Assembly (NCBI GenBank): GCA_012837605.1
Contig: DUQV01000043.1
Coordinates: 1-47,416, forward strand
From: Clostridiales bacterium
GTDB lineage: Bacteria; Bacillota; Clostridia; Lachnospirales; Lachnospiraceae
DNA length: 47,416 bases
Reading direction: 5' to 3'
Shown here: positions 30,536 to 40,279 of the stretch, in pieces
Layout: each line of letters opens with the position of its first letter
Numbering within the stretch: the stretch's first letter is position 1
The notes under the pieces: generated by a model
The model's database searches: none
What the model was told of the DNA's origin: nothing
The model's input: the letters and a program-made list of their open reading frames with translations, nothing else
Program-made: the position numbers and the translations under genes

Positions 30536-32122
30536 TTATCTGAAATCCGATTTTGATATTGTATCGGTAATAATAAACAGAATCATGCATACAACGCAGA
30601 ACAGCAAGCAGAAGGACAGCAAAAATACCGCTTGATGTATCTGCGTAATTCTATGCATATATTCATAGATTCTTTTTAACAGAAAGCCTGACATTGCAAC
30701 GATTATTCCGGGTTTTAGCAGGCTGTTTACCGCATCAAAATCAAATCGGATATTTCTAATAATATATATTGTATCCATTATTGTTATTATCAGCTGTCCT
30801 ACAAGAAGTGCTGTAAGGTACCCGTTGATACCCTTATGCGGTATCATAAGAATAATGATAAGAATCTTGGCAACAGTCCCTAAAATTGAATTGATAAATG
30901 TAATGTGAGCCTTTCCGAGTCCGTTTATGATACTGCCTAATGTGGTTGGCAGATATATTAGAGGACATAGCCATGCCAGGATAATAAGGTAATTGCCTGC
31001 CTCATCACTATTAAATATACTGACACCGAGATATTTTCCAAACAATAAGAAAACACCTGTACTGAAAACACCTATAATTAAGCTGTATTTTATAGAGGTG
31101 GAGGTAGTCTTTCCTATCATGTCCTTATTATCCATAGCCTGTGCTTCTGACACTGTAGGAAGAAGCAGTACTGCCAATGAATTTATCAAGGCCGTAGGAA
31201 ACATAATAAACGGTATAGACATTCCTACCAGTGTTCCATATGTGCTTAATGCTTCACCGGTGCTTAGTCCGGACCTTCGCAGCATAGCAGGTATAAGAAT
31301 TGCTTCGATACTGTGCAGAATATTTATTAGCAGTCGGTTAGTGGATAAGGGAATACTCAGATGCAGGATGCTGTTTATAATATCCTTTCTCTTTAGGAGT
31401 CCTGCATTAGGATTTGGTTCGGGATACAGCATAGTCTTTGGAGATTTTGTTATGAATAGGGACAGAAAATTATATATGCCGGAAGCTATTTCCCCGATAA
31501 CAAGTCCGAGAACAGCCATTTCACAGATTACCTTAAAATCACCCTTTCCAACGGTGTAGGCAGATATATATACAACAATAACACGGATCATCTGCTCAAG
31601 CAGTTGGGTCGAAGCCGGTATTCCGGCTTTTTTTAATCCGTAATAATAGCCATTAATGCATGAGGTAATACCGCAAAATGGAAATACTACAGCCAGAATT
31701 CTTAAAGAGGAAGCACTTCTGGGTTCTAATAAGAAACGGAGTGCAACACTATCAGAGAATCTGAATAACAGAACAGAAAGAACCAATGCTGTGGAAACAG
31801 ACAGAAGCAGTCCAAGCCTGAGTATCCTTCCAATGTTTTTGTGGTTCTTTCTGCCTATTTCAGCTGCGACCAGTCTTGATATGGATGTTTGAATACCCGT
31901 GGCATATATAGTGAATGCTATACCATAGACAGGAAATACCAGCTGATATATTCCAAGCCACTCGGCACCCATTACCTTTGATAAAAAAATTTTGTACAAG
32001 AACCCAATGACTCTGGTGATGAAGCCGGCCAGTGTCAGAATTAGTGTTCCTCTAAGGATATTGCTTCTGCCAATATGCCTGCTTCCTGCTAAAGCGGCCT
32101 GCTTAACCTTCATATTTAACAC
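30536..32122 (-). CDS. MATE-like flippase, SpoVB/polysaccharide biosynthesis family
   Basis: GTLILTLAGFITRVIGFLYKIFLSKVMGAEWLGIYQLVFPVY; multi-TM; PTTLGSIINGLGK. Confidence 0.87.
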   Translation of the reverse strand: MLNMKVKQAALAGSRHIGRSNILRGTLILTLAGFITRVIGFLYKIFLSKVMGAEWLGIYQLVFPVYGIAFTIYATGIQTSISRLVAAEIGRKNHKNIGRILRLGLLLSVSTALVLSVLLFRFSDSVALRFLLEPRSASSLRILAVVFPFCGITSCINGYYYGLKKAGIPASTQLLEQMIRVIVVYISAYTVGKGDFKVICEMAVLGLVIGEIASGIYNFLSLFITKSPKTMLYPEPNPNAGLLKRKDIINSILHLSIPLSTNRLLINILHSIEAILIPAMLRRSGLSTGEALSTYGTLVGMSIPFIMFPTALINSLAVLLLPTVSEAQAMDNKDMIGKTTSTSIKYSLIIGVFSTGVFLLFGKYLGVSIFNSDEAGNYLIILAWLCPLIYLPTTLGSIINGLGKAHITFINSILGTVAKILIIILMIPHKGINGYLTALLVGQLIITIMDTIYIIRNIRFDFDAVNSLLKPGIIVAMSGFLLKRIYEYMHRITQIHQAVFLLSFCLLFCVVCMILFIITDTISKSDFR

Positions 32123-32281
32123 TCCGACAGTCAGGTTCTTTATTAATATATTTGTGCAGTTTATAACTTATGAATAAACTGCGAATTACCTAGGTGTAAT
32201 ATATGAAAATTAGCTTACTGAATTATTATCAAAATTTACTATAAATAGATTGTTTTTCTTTAGAGCTTAAAATATTTTTTA

Positions 32282-32340
32282 TTGACATTTATAAAATGTA
32301 GTGTTATATTTAATACCGAGTAATTTAATAGGGATTAAAT
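32282..32340 (+). promoter_or_regulatory. iscR promoter with possible Rrf2-type operator
   Basis: TTGACA (32282-32287)-N17-TATATT (32305-32310), followed by AATACCGAGTAATTTAATAGGGATTAAAT. Confidence 0.5.
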
Positions 32341-32416
32341 CAGTAGGATATAAGCAGGCCATAAACTGATTACTATAAGATGTATCAGAAGCTGATTAGT
32401 AGAATGGAGAATTAAT

Positions 32417-32887
32417 ATGAAACTAACCACAAGGGGAAGATATGGATTAAGAGCAGTTATTGACTTGGCGGTTAATAATGGGGATGAAGCAGTAGCCTTA
32501 AGTCAGATTGCCGAAAGACAGGGCATATCTGTGAACTATCTGGAGCAGCTTATTGCAAAGCTGAAAAAAGCAGGAATCGTTGACAGTATCCGTGGAGCAC
32601 AGGGCGGGTATGTTCTTGCCATGCCTTCGGAGGAGATATCCGTAGGTGATATTCTGCGTGCCTTGGAGGGTGACTTAAATCCCGTTGATTGCCATGAACT
32701 AAACAGTAATGAGACACCATGCAGCAACTCAGATATATGTGTAACAAAATATGTGTGGAAGCGTATAAGTGATAGTATAAACGATGCAGTGGATGGAATT
32801 ATGCTCTCCGACCTGGTGGCTGAAAGCAAGAGAGTTCAAGCGGAAGCAGGTATCACGCAGGCAAATCAGTCCAAACAGATTTGCTGA
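32417..32887 (+). CDS. iscR: Rrf2 family regulator, IscR-like
   Basis: MKLTTRGRYGLRAVIDLAVNNG; three Cys in CHELNSNETPCSNSDIC. Confidence 0.9.
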   Translation: MKLTTRGRYGLRAVIDLAVNNGDEAVALSQIAERQGISVNYLEQLIAKLKKAGIVDSIRGAQGGYVLAMPSEEISVGDILRALEGDLNPVDCHELNSNETPCSNSDICVTKYVWKRISDSINDAVDGIMLSDLVAESKRVQAEAGITQANQSKQIC

Positions 32888-32943
32888 TCCTTTAGAAATT
32901 TTCTAATCAGTTTATAAAATATATGATATTAGGAGATGACCAC

Positions 32944-34122
32944 ATGGAAAAGAAGATTTACCTTGATAATGCAGCTACTACAAAGACTAAGCCGGAGGTT
33001 GTAGAGGCTATGCTTCCTTACTTTAGTGAGCTGTATGGTAATCCATCCAGTGTATATGAATTTGCAGCACATAGTAAAAAAGCCATTGACGAAGCAAGAA
33101 CAATCATAGCTGATGCAATAGGCAGCGAAAGTACTGAGATATATTTTACCGGAGGCGGAACAGAAGCGGATAATTGGGCACTTATAGCAACTGCTGAAGC
33201 TTACGGGCAAAAAGGAAAGCACATTATAACATCAAAAATTGAGCATCATGCCATTTTGCATACCTGTGAATATCTGCAGAAGAGGGGCTTTGAAGTAACC
33301 TATATTGATGTGGATGAGAGCGGAATTATAAAGCTGGATCAATTAGAAAAGGCTATTCGTCCGACAACAATATTAATTTCTATCATGTTTGCCAATAATG
33401 AAATAGGGACAATCCAACCCATTAGGGAAATCGGAGAAATTGCAAGGAAGCATAATGTTTTATTCCATACAGATGCTGTACAGGCATTTGGTCAGCTTGA
33501 TATAAATGTGGATGAGCTTGGAATAGACATGCTCAGTGCCAGTGCCCATAAGCTTAACGGTCCAAAAGGTATAGGCTTTTTATATATAAGAAAAGGGATT
33601 AGAATCCGTTCCTTCATCCATGGCGGAGCACAGGAAAGAGGAAGACGTGCAGGAACTGAGAATGTTCCGTATGCGGTAGGTTTCGGGAAAGCTGTTGAAA
33701 TTGCCATGAAAACCATGAAGGAAAGAACAAAAAAAGAAATAGAGCTTCGCGACTATTTAATAAAGCGGATACTTAGCGAGATACCTTATACAAGGCTTAA
33801 CGGTCATAGAACCAGGAGACTTCCCAACAATGCCAATTTCAGCTTTCAGTTTATTGAAGGGGAATCTCTGCTGATAATGCTGGATATGAACAATATCTGT
33901 GCATCCAGCGGTTCGGCATGTACCTCGGGGTCTTTAGATCCGTCGCATGTTCTGCTGGCAATCGGGCTGCCGCATGAAATAGCCCATGGATCGCTTCGTC
34001 TTACATTAAGTGATGAGAATACATTTGAGGAAATGGATTATACGGTTGAAAAAATAAAAGAGACTGTAGATAAGCTGAGAAAGATGTCTCCGCTCTACGA
34101 AGATTTTGTTCGCACCAGATAA
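32944..34122 (+). CDS. iscS: Cysteine desulfurase (NifS/IscS)
   Basis: MEKKIYLDNAATTKTKPEVVEAMLPYF; HKLNGPKGIGFLYIRKG; SSGSACTSGSLDPSHVL. Confidence 0.96.
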   Translation: MEKKIYLDNAATTKTKPEVVEAMLPYFSELYGNPSSVYEFAAHSKKAIDEARTIIADAIGSESTEIYFTGGGTEADNWALIATAEAYGQKGKHIITSKIEHHAILHTCEYLQKRGFEVTYIDVDESGIIKLDQLEKAIRPTTILISIMFANNEIGTIQPIREIGEIARKHNVLFHTDAVQAFGQLDINVDELGIDMLSASAHKLNGPKGIGFLYIRKGIRIRSFIHGGAQERGRRAGTENVPYAVGFGKAVEIAMKTMKERTKKEIELRDYLIKRILSEIPYTRLNGHRTRRLPNNANFSFQFIEGESLLIMLDMNNICASSGSACTSGSLDPSHVLLAIGLPHEIAHGSLRLTLSDENTFEEMDYTVEKIKETVDKLRKMSPLYEDFVRTR

Positions 34123-34166
34123 GGATTGGTAAGTGCCAATACTATCAGATAAATGGAGGAATTATT

Positions 34167-34610
34167 ATGTACACTAAAAAAGTTATGGATCATTTTTTAA
34201 ATCCAAGAAACATGGGAGAAATTGAAAATCCCAGCTGTGTTGGCACGGTTGGAAATGCCAAATGTGGGGATATAATGAGAATGTATATGGATATTGATGA
34301 GAATGGAATTATTCATGATGTGAAATTTAAAACCTTTGGATGCGGTGCAGCAGTTGCAACCAGCAGCATTGCTACGGAGCTTGTAAAGGGAAAGACTGTT
34401 GAGGAAGCCCTTAAGGTTACAAATAAAGCGGTTGTGGATGCTCTTGACGGTTTGCCGCCGTTAAAGGTTCATTGTTCTTTGCTGGCGGAGGAAGCAATTC
34501 ATGCTGCCCTATGGGATTATGCAGAGAAAAATGGTATTAAAATAGAAGGACTAAAAAAACCAAAGTCCGATATTCATGATGAAGAGGAAATAAACAAGGT
34601 AAGTTATTAA
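34167..34610 (+). CDS. iscU: Fe-S cluster assembly scaffold IscU/NifU-like
   Basis: MYTKKVMDHFLNPRNMGEIENPSCVGTVGNAKCGDIMRMY; FGCGAAVATSS; LPPLKVHCSLLAEEAI. Confidence 0.95.
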   Translation: MYTKKVMDHFLNPRNMGEIENPSCVGTVGNAKCGDIMRMYMDIDENGIIHDVKFKTFGCGAAVATSSIATELVKGKTVEEALKVTNKAVVDALDGLPPLKVHCSLLAEEAIHAALWDYAEKNGIKIEGLKKPKSDIHDEEEINKVSY

Positions 34611-34626
34611 TTGATTGGAGATACCA

Positions 34627-35766
34627 ATGCAGAAAGTAGTAGTTGGAATGTCAGGAGGAGTGGATTCCTCCGTAGCAGCATACCTGTTAAAAAAGCAGGG
34701 ATATGATGTTATAGGTGTTACCATGCAGATTTGGCAGGATGAGGATGCATGCTCCATATCTGAAAATGGCGGCTGCTGCGGCTTAGGAGCGGTTGAGGAT
34801 TCCAGAAGAGTTGCTTCAGTCCTTGGCATCCCGCATTATGTAATGAATTTTAAGAAGGAATTCAAAGAGAGTGTCATAGATTATTTCGTATCGGAATATG
34901 TTATGGCCAGAACTCCGAATCCCTGTATCGCATGTAATAGATTTGTCAAGTGGGAATCGCTTCTTGCAAGAGCCTTATCTATAGGTGCTTCTTATATAGC
35001 GACAGGGCATTATGCAATTATAGACAGGCTTCCTAACGGAAGATATACTATTAAAAAATCGGCAACCTTGGCAAAGGATCAGACCTATGCGTTATATAAC
35101 CTTACGCAGTATCAGCTTAAGCATACACTTATGCCTGTGGGAGCTTATACTAAGGAAGAGATTAGGGCTATTGCAAATGATCTTAAGCTTCCTGTGGCTA
35201 ATAAGCCTGACAGTCAGGAGATATGCTTTGTTGCGAATAATGATTATGCAGGGTTTATTCAGGAATACCTGGAGGATGAAGATAACAAAAGGATAATCGA
35301 GAATAAGAAGGTTCTAAACATGAAGAATACGGAGGCTGCCGGTTATGGCTTTACTCCCGGTAATTTTGTTGACACTAAAGGAAATATTCTTGGAAAGCAC
35401 CGGGGACTGGCACATTATACAATTGGGCAAAGGAAGGGCTTAAATATTGCTTTAGGCAGACCTGTATTTGTTATGAAGCTGAATGCCGATACCAATGAGG
35501 TGGTTTTAGGTGAGGCACAGGATGTATATACAGACCGTTTTTATGTGAAAAATCTTAATTTCATGGCAATTGAGGATTTGCAGGATGATATGGTTGTAGA
35601 TACAAAAATCCGCTACAGTCATGAAGGTGCAAGAAGCACCATTAAAAGAACGGGAGCGGATAAAATACTATGCATTTTTGATGAGCCGCAGCGTGCGGTT
35701 ACACCCGGACAGGCAGCCGTATTCTACAAAGACGACTACGTGGTAGGAGGCGGCACCATACAGTAA
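34627..35766 (+). CDS. mnmA: tRNA-specific 2-thiouridylase MnmA
   Basis: VVVGMSGGVDSSVAAYLLKKQGYDVIGVTMQIW; NPCIACNRFVKW; DSQEICFV. Confidence 0.97.
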   Translation: MQKVVVGMSGGVDSSVAAYLLKKQGYDVIGVTMQIWQDEDACSISENGGCCGLGAVEDSRRVASVLGIPHYVMNFKKEFKESVIDYFVSEYVMARTPNPCIACNRFVKWESLLARALSIGASYIATGHYAIIDRLPNGRYTIKKSATLAKDQTYALYNLTQYQLKHTLMPVGAYTKEEIRAIANDLKLPVANKPDSQEICFVANNDYAGFIQEYLEDEDNKRIIENKKVLNMKNTEAAGYGFTPGNFVDTKGNILGKHRGLAHYTIGQRKGLNIALGRPVFVMKLNADTNEVVLGEAQDVYTDRFYVKNLNFMAIEDLQDDMVVDTKIRYSHEGARSTIKRTGADKILCIFDEPQRAVTPGQAAVFYKDDYVVGGGTIQ

Positions 35767-35806
35767 AAATAGTCGATCCTTTCAAACACTATAACTAAAA
35801 GTAAAA

Positions 35807-35850
35807 GGTATGTCAAAAAATTCTAAAGAATCAGAGCTTTCTGACATACC
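35807..35850. terminator. Probable bidirectional terminator between convergent mnmA and PHP gene
   Basis: GGTATGTCA ... TGACATACC, with T-rich tract on each outgoing strand. Confidence 0.65.
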
Positions 35851-35880
35851 GTTTGCTTTTCATGGTAGGCTCAATAATGT

Positions 35881-36696
35881 TTACAGTTTTATCATTACAG
35901 GCTTGCCATCTCTGAAGATGGTGTAGTAATTGAAGCCGCATTCTTTAAGAAGGCTTTCTGCTTTATCAAAGTCGTAGCATAGGTGCTCGGGTTTATGAGC
36001 ATCGGAGCCAATGGTGATGACTTCACCGCCCAGCTCTTTATAGCGTTTTATTATTTCGGTCTTGGGATGGGGATGTCCCAGACCGTATTTATATCCGGAA
36101 GTATTTACCTCTATTCCTTTTTGGTGCTTTATTACCGTCCTTAATATTTCATCAAGAACATCCTTATAATATGAATATGAGTATTCTTTATAGCTTGTCT
36201 TGGTGCTTGGAGCATAACGGATTATATAATCGATATGTCCGCAGACATGAAATTCCTGAAAGTTTTCACAGCTTTCTTTCACAGCTTTAAAGCATCTTAG
36301 TATGCCATCCTCTTCGGTGCGGTTTTCCCAGTACTCTTTAAAATATGGATCCATATTATCAACCACATGGACGGAACCTATTATAAAATCAAAGGGATAT
36401 TTGCTGACCAGAGCATCCAAACGATCTATAATATGTGGCTGTATTCCAAGCTCAATCCCGGTAAGGATCTCAATTCTTGATTTGTATCTTTCCTTCATTA
36501 TTTCAAGTTTCTTCAGATAATCATCAGTTTTTAGTTCAAAGGTATAATTGTATATGCTGGGATAGTCATAGTCTATATGATCTGTAAAGCATATTGTTTT
36601 AAGTCCTAATTTGATGCCCTGCTCAATCACGTCTTCCATAGCGGCTTTTCCGTCACTCGAAAACTCAGAATGTACATGTAAGTCAGCAGTAATCAT
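35881..36696 (-). CDS. hisJ: PHP-domain histidinol-phosphatase, HisJ-like
   Basis: DLHVHSEFSSDGKAAMEDVIEQGIKLGLKTICFTDHIDYDYP; IIGSVH; IGSDAHKPEHL. Confidence 0.88.
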   Translation of the reverse strand: MITADLHVHSEFSSDGKAAMEDVIEQGIKLGLKTICFTDHIDYDYPSIYNYTFELKTDDYLKKLEIMKERYKSRIEILTGIELGIQPHIIDRLDALVSKYPFDFIIGSVHVVDNMDPYFKEYWENRTEEDGILRCFKAVKESCENFQEFHVCGHIDYIIRYAPSTKTSYKEYSYSYYKDVLDEILRTVIKHQKGIEVNTSGYKYGLGHPHPKTEIIKRYKELGGEVITIGSDAHKPEHLCYDFDKAESLLKECGFNYYTIFRDGKPVMIKL

Positions 36697-36738
36697 ATTT
36701 TTTCCTCCAATAATTTCAAGTTATTTTTTCATCTGTAT

Positions 36739-38511
36739 CTAGTCATCAATCCTTTTGATGTCAGTTATGTCAGTGTTAACTACCATCGAATAGTTGGTAT
36801 TATAAATAACGAATCCGGGGGCTTTACCGCTTGGTTTTTTAATGTTTTTCCGCGTTGTATAGTCTATCTCAACCTTGTCAGCATTTTTTGCCCCACTATA
36901 GTATGCGGCCAGCTTTGCAGCCTCCTCAAAGGTTCTGTCCGGCGGCTCATTTTCACCGTCTGATTTAACAATAACATGAGAACCGGGAAGGTTCTTGGCA
37001 TGAAACCACCAGTCATTACCATTGGCCAGCTTAAAGGTAAGCTCTTCATTCTGATAGTTGTTTTTCCCTACATACATGTGATAACCGTCAGAAGAGATAT
37101 AGTGAAGGGGCTTGCCTTTTATATTTTTTCCTGTACGGTCCTTTGGTGTTGGTTTCTTAACTGCAGATTTCTTTTTGATATACCCGAATTCCATTAGCTC
37201 ACGCTTTAATTCGTTCAAATCATGCTCATCAGCAGCCATATCCAAGGAAATCTTAATGGATTCCAGATGCCTGATTTCATCCTCGGTTTCTTTAATCAAG
37301 TTTGATAAAGCCTCATATGTCCGTTTCAGCTTATTGTATTTTTCAAAATACCGTTTTGCATTTTCCATCGGCGTTAAAGTGGAGTCAAGAGGTATCCGGA
37401 TTTCCTCATTATTATTGTAATAATTTTGTGCAATCAGTTCTTTTGTACCCGGTTCCAATCCGTAGCCATATGCGGTGATAAGCTCTCCATATATCTTATA
37501 TTTATCTCTTTTCTCCGTATCTTTAAGCTGCTTCAGCTGCAAATCGTATTTTTTTGCAGTACGTTCAACAGCATTTGCAACCAGCTTACGAAGATCGGCG
37601 GATTTTTGACGTATTCGGGATGCGGCATTCTTCTGCGCATAATAGGTCTCAAGCATAGAAGATGCCGAAGAAAGCGGCTTTATATCATATCCTGAATAAC
37701 AGGTAAGTACAATACTCGAGAATTCGATTGGTCCCCGTTCTCCAATAATAATATTAGGAAAAAAATCTTTGTTCTTAACGAGTTCTAATATTCTTTCAAA
37801 ATTACGATACAGATGAAGCCCCAAATCTTCGTTAAGTGAAGAGGTTGATACATCTGAATCAATCGATGCTCTAAAGCAGATTTCATTTGCCAGAAGCGGG
37901 CTGATACCGGTTAGACCTGTGTATATTGCTTTCCCAATCGGCATTGCCTTGTTCAGAATATTTTCTTTAAAGGAATCATAGTCAGCAGTAAGAGGGTCAA
38001 GCTTTTTTGCTGTTTTGGGAATGAAGTATTCTCTTCCCGGCAGAACCTCACGAACTGAACTCATGAATTGGTTAACCCGCTTTATACTGTCAATAATAGT
38101 CCTAGAATCATCACAGAAGATAATATTACTGTGCTTTCCCATAAGCTCAATGATGATATATTTTGATTTTAGATCGCCAAGCTCATCCATATGTTCAATC
38201 TTTATGGATACAATCCTTTCCAGACCGGGCTGTGTAATGTTAAGAATTTTACCGTTTATAAGATGCTTACGAAGAAGCATACAAAAATTTGGAGCGGTTA
38301 TAGGGCTGGGCTTTGTATTTTCTGTCAGGTATATTAACGGCAATCCGGCACCTGCACTTAGGAATAATTTATATGCCTTTTTATCCTGTCCCTTTATGGT
38401 TAACAACAGCTCATCCTTCTCCGGTTGAGCAATCTTGTTTATTCTTCCTCCAAGCAGAGTACTATTTAATTCATGAACAATATTTGCAATTACAACTCCG
38501 TCCAGTGCCAT
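36739..38511 (-). CDS. rqcH: NFACT family protein (RqcH/Rqc2/FbpA-like)
   Basis: MALDGVVIANIVHELNSTLLGGRINKIAQPEKDELLLTI; C-terminal GNDWWFHAKNLPGSHVIVK. ATG at 38511 with GGAGG SD; the ORF-track extension to 38640 reads through the repeat element. Confidence 0.93.
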   Translation of the reverse strand: MALDGVVIANIVHELNSTLLGGRINKIAQPEKDELLLTIKGQDKKAYKLFLSAGAGLPLIYLTENTKPSPITAPNFCMLLRKHLINGKILNITQPGLERIVSIKIEHMDELGDLKSKYIIIELMGKHSNIIFCDDSRTIIDSIKRVNQFMSSVREVLPGREYFIPKTAKKLDPLTADYDSFKENILNKAMPIGKAIYTGLTGISPLLANEICFRASIDSDVSTSSLNEDLGLHLYRNFERILELVKNKDFFPNIIIGERGPIEFSSIVLTCYSGYDIKPLSSASSMLETYYAQKNAASRIRQKSADLRKLVANAVERTAKKYDLQLKQLKDTEKRDKYKIYGELITAYGYGLEPGTKELIAQNYYNNNEEIRIPLDSTLTPMENAKRYFEKYNKLKRTYEALSNLIKETEDEIRHLESIKISLDMAADEHDLNELKRELMEFGYIKKKSAVKKPTPKDRTGKNIKGKPLHYISSDGYHMYVGKNNYQNEELTFKLANGNDWWFHAKNLPGSHVIVKSDGENEPPDRTFEEAAKLAAYYSGAKNADKVEIDYTTRKNIKKPSGKAPGFVIYNTNYSMVVNTDITDIKRIDD

Positions 38512-38538
38512 AACAACCTCCAATGTAAGTCTTCCATG

Positions 38539-38826
38539 ACCTAATCTGCAGATAAGCAGATTAGGATAAGGTTCAGCTTTGCTGAACCTAATCACGTCTA
38601 CACTTATCCAAGCCAATCTGTTCATTTTACTATGACACATAAATGTGTCATATAAAATGCTCCGATTGCCTTGAACTAATTCTAGAGATAAGCAGATTAG
38701 GAGCTCAAAAACCTGCGGTTTTTTCGCTCACGTTACACTTATCCAAGCCAATCTGTTCATTTTACTATGACACATAAATGTGTCATATAAAATGACCAGA
38801 TTACCTTGGCCTAATCTGCTTATCGT
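38539..38826. repeat. Composite fold-back element: two tandem ~135-bp units with inverted ends and a 61-bp exact direct repeat
   Basis: 61-bp identical copies at 38599-38659 and 38734-38794; CCTAATCTGC at 38540-38549 and 38810-38819; GCAGATTAGG at 38556-38565 and 38692-38701; 37-nt hairpin CATTTTACTATGACACATAAATGTGTCATATAAAATG in each unit. Confidence 0.93.
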
Positions 38827-38867
38827 GGATATTATATCATAAATAGTTGGGTATATGAATCATGATA

Positions 38868-38938
38868 TATAAAACACGAAAAAAATATAAAACATGAAAA
38901 AACTATAAAACATAAATAAGCTATAAAACATGAAAAAA
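38868..38938. repeat. Four-copy ~18-bp A-rich tandem repeat
   Basis: TATAAAACACGAAAAAA / TATAAAACATGAAAAAAC / TATAAAACATAAATAAGC / TATAAAACATGAAAAAAC. Confidence 0.85.
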
Positions 38939-39033
38939 CTACCACATGCATTTCATGATGATATGTTGTATAATACTTTTGTAACATATTTAACATATTT
39001 GTAACAATTGAAACTGTAATTTGGGAGGCTAGT

Positions 39034-40092
39034 ATGACTAAAAGGATACGAAAATTTGCAGTGTGTTGTATGATAGGTTCGCTTACAATAGCTGGAGGAA
39101 CAAAAACAGCATATGCAGCAGGACAACCTATTGCAGGAATAACGCCAATATTAAATGATATCACTACAAATCCAAATATAACTGATATTGATATAAGCAA
39201 TATTATTGAGCCTATCATAGAATACCATGACTTAGCAATAGCAAATGTTTCTAATTATGTTAACATAAGAAGCGAGGCAAACACAAACAGTAAGATATTA
39301 GGTAAGCTTTACAGCAAGGGAACCGGTACAATACTGGCACAAGAGGGTGATTGGACTAAAGTTCAATCAGGAAATGTAAGCGGTTACATAATGTCAAAGT
39401 ATTTACATACCGGAAGTGAAGTATATGAGTTGGTTGATGATGTAAAGACCAAGCTGGCTACTGTCAAGGCTAATGTGTTGAATGTCAGGTCAAAGCCTAG
39501 TACCGGTTCTTCAGTTGTAACTCAGGTACCAAAGGGACTTGTTCTTGAGATACTTGAAGAGCAGCCGGATTGGATAAAGATATCTGTTGGCGAAAAGACC
39601 GGATATGTAGCTGCGGCTTATGTTGATATAGAGACCGGATTTAAACAGGCGGTTTCCGCAGAGGAAGAGCAGACTATAATAAACCTGGAAAAGAAAAGGA
39701 AAGAATCTCAGGCAAATAAAGCAGTTTCATCATTACGACAACAGATTGTGAGTTATGCACTTAGATTTAAGGGAAACCCATATGTATGGGGTGGAACAAG
39801 TCTGACAAGAGGAGCGGACTGCTCAGGCTTTACACAATCTGTACTAAAGAAATTCGGGATATATATTCCGAGAACCTCAAGAGCCCAATCAAGAGGCGGC
39901 AAAAGAGTATCAATGAACAATATTCAGCCCGGTGATTTAATATTCTATAGAAAAAACGGTGTAGTAAATCATGTAGCCATGTACATAGGCAACGGTAAAG
40001 TGATAGGAGCTGCCAGCAGAAAAGAAGGCATCACCATAAAGAATTATAACTATAGAACACCATATAAAGCAGTAAGCTACATATATCGCTAG
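39034..40092 (+). CDS. Secreted SH3(x2)-NlpC/P60 peptidoglycan endopeptidase
   Basis: Signal peptide; SH3_3-like ANVSNYVNIRSEAN... and KANVLNVRSKPST...; NPYVWGGTSLTRGADCSGFTQSVLKKFGI...HVAMYIGNGKVIGA. Confidence 0.95.
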   Translation: MTKRIRKFAVCCMIGSLTIAGGTKTAYAAGQPIAGITPILNDITTNPNITDIDISNIIEPIIEYHDLAIANVSNYVNIRSEANTNSKILGKLYSKGTGTILAQEGDWTKVQSGNVSGYIMSKYLHTGSEVYELVDDVKTKLATVKANVLNVRSKPSTGSSVVTQVPKGLVLEILEEQPDWIKISVGEKTGYVAAAYVDIETGFKQAVSAEEEQTIINLEKKRKESQANKAVSSLRQQIVSYALRFKGNPYVWGGTSLTRGADCSGFTQSVLKKFGIYIPRTSRAQSRGGKRVSMNNIQPGDLIFYRKNGVVNHVAMYIGNGKVIGAASRKEGITIKNYNYRTPYKAVSYIYR

Positions 40093-40094
40093 TA

Positions 40095-40166
40095 TTATGG
40101 TGCCTGACACCATTACAAAAATATTAAACATGTAACATTTTCTTAATGGTACCTGACACCGTTACA
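40095..40166. repeat. Dispersed paired-hairpin intergenic repeat, copy 2
   Basis: ATGGTGCCTGACACCATTACAAAAATATTAAACATGTAACATTTTCTTAATGGTACCTGACACCGTTACA matches the reverse complement of 8179-8250. Confidence 0.8.
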
Positions 40167-40279
40167 ATTATTTTTCTTTAATATTGATTCTGATTTTGGA
40201 AATGTTATAATAAATAATAGAAATTATATTATGGATTCCGGAGAATTTATATTAATCAAAAATAAGAAAGGGGTATTTC

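Noticed and set aside
38512-38640. N-terminal extension of the NFACT ORF (MCHSKMNRL...)
   Set aside because: It translates through the fold-back element; the family N-terminus MALDGVVIANIVHELN begins at 38511 with a GGAGG SD.
38832-39218. 128-aa minus-strand ORF with repeated CFI segments
   Set aside because: Its repeats are the reverse reading of the A-rich tandem repeat and it overlaps the NlpC/P60 gene.
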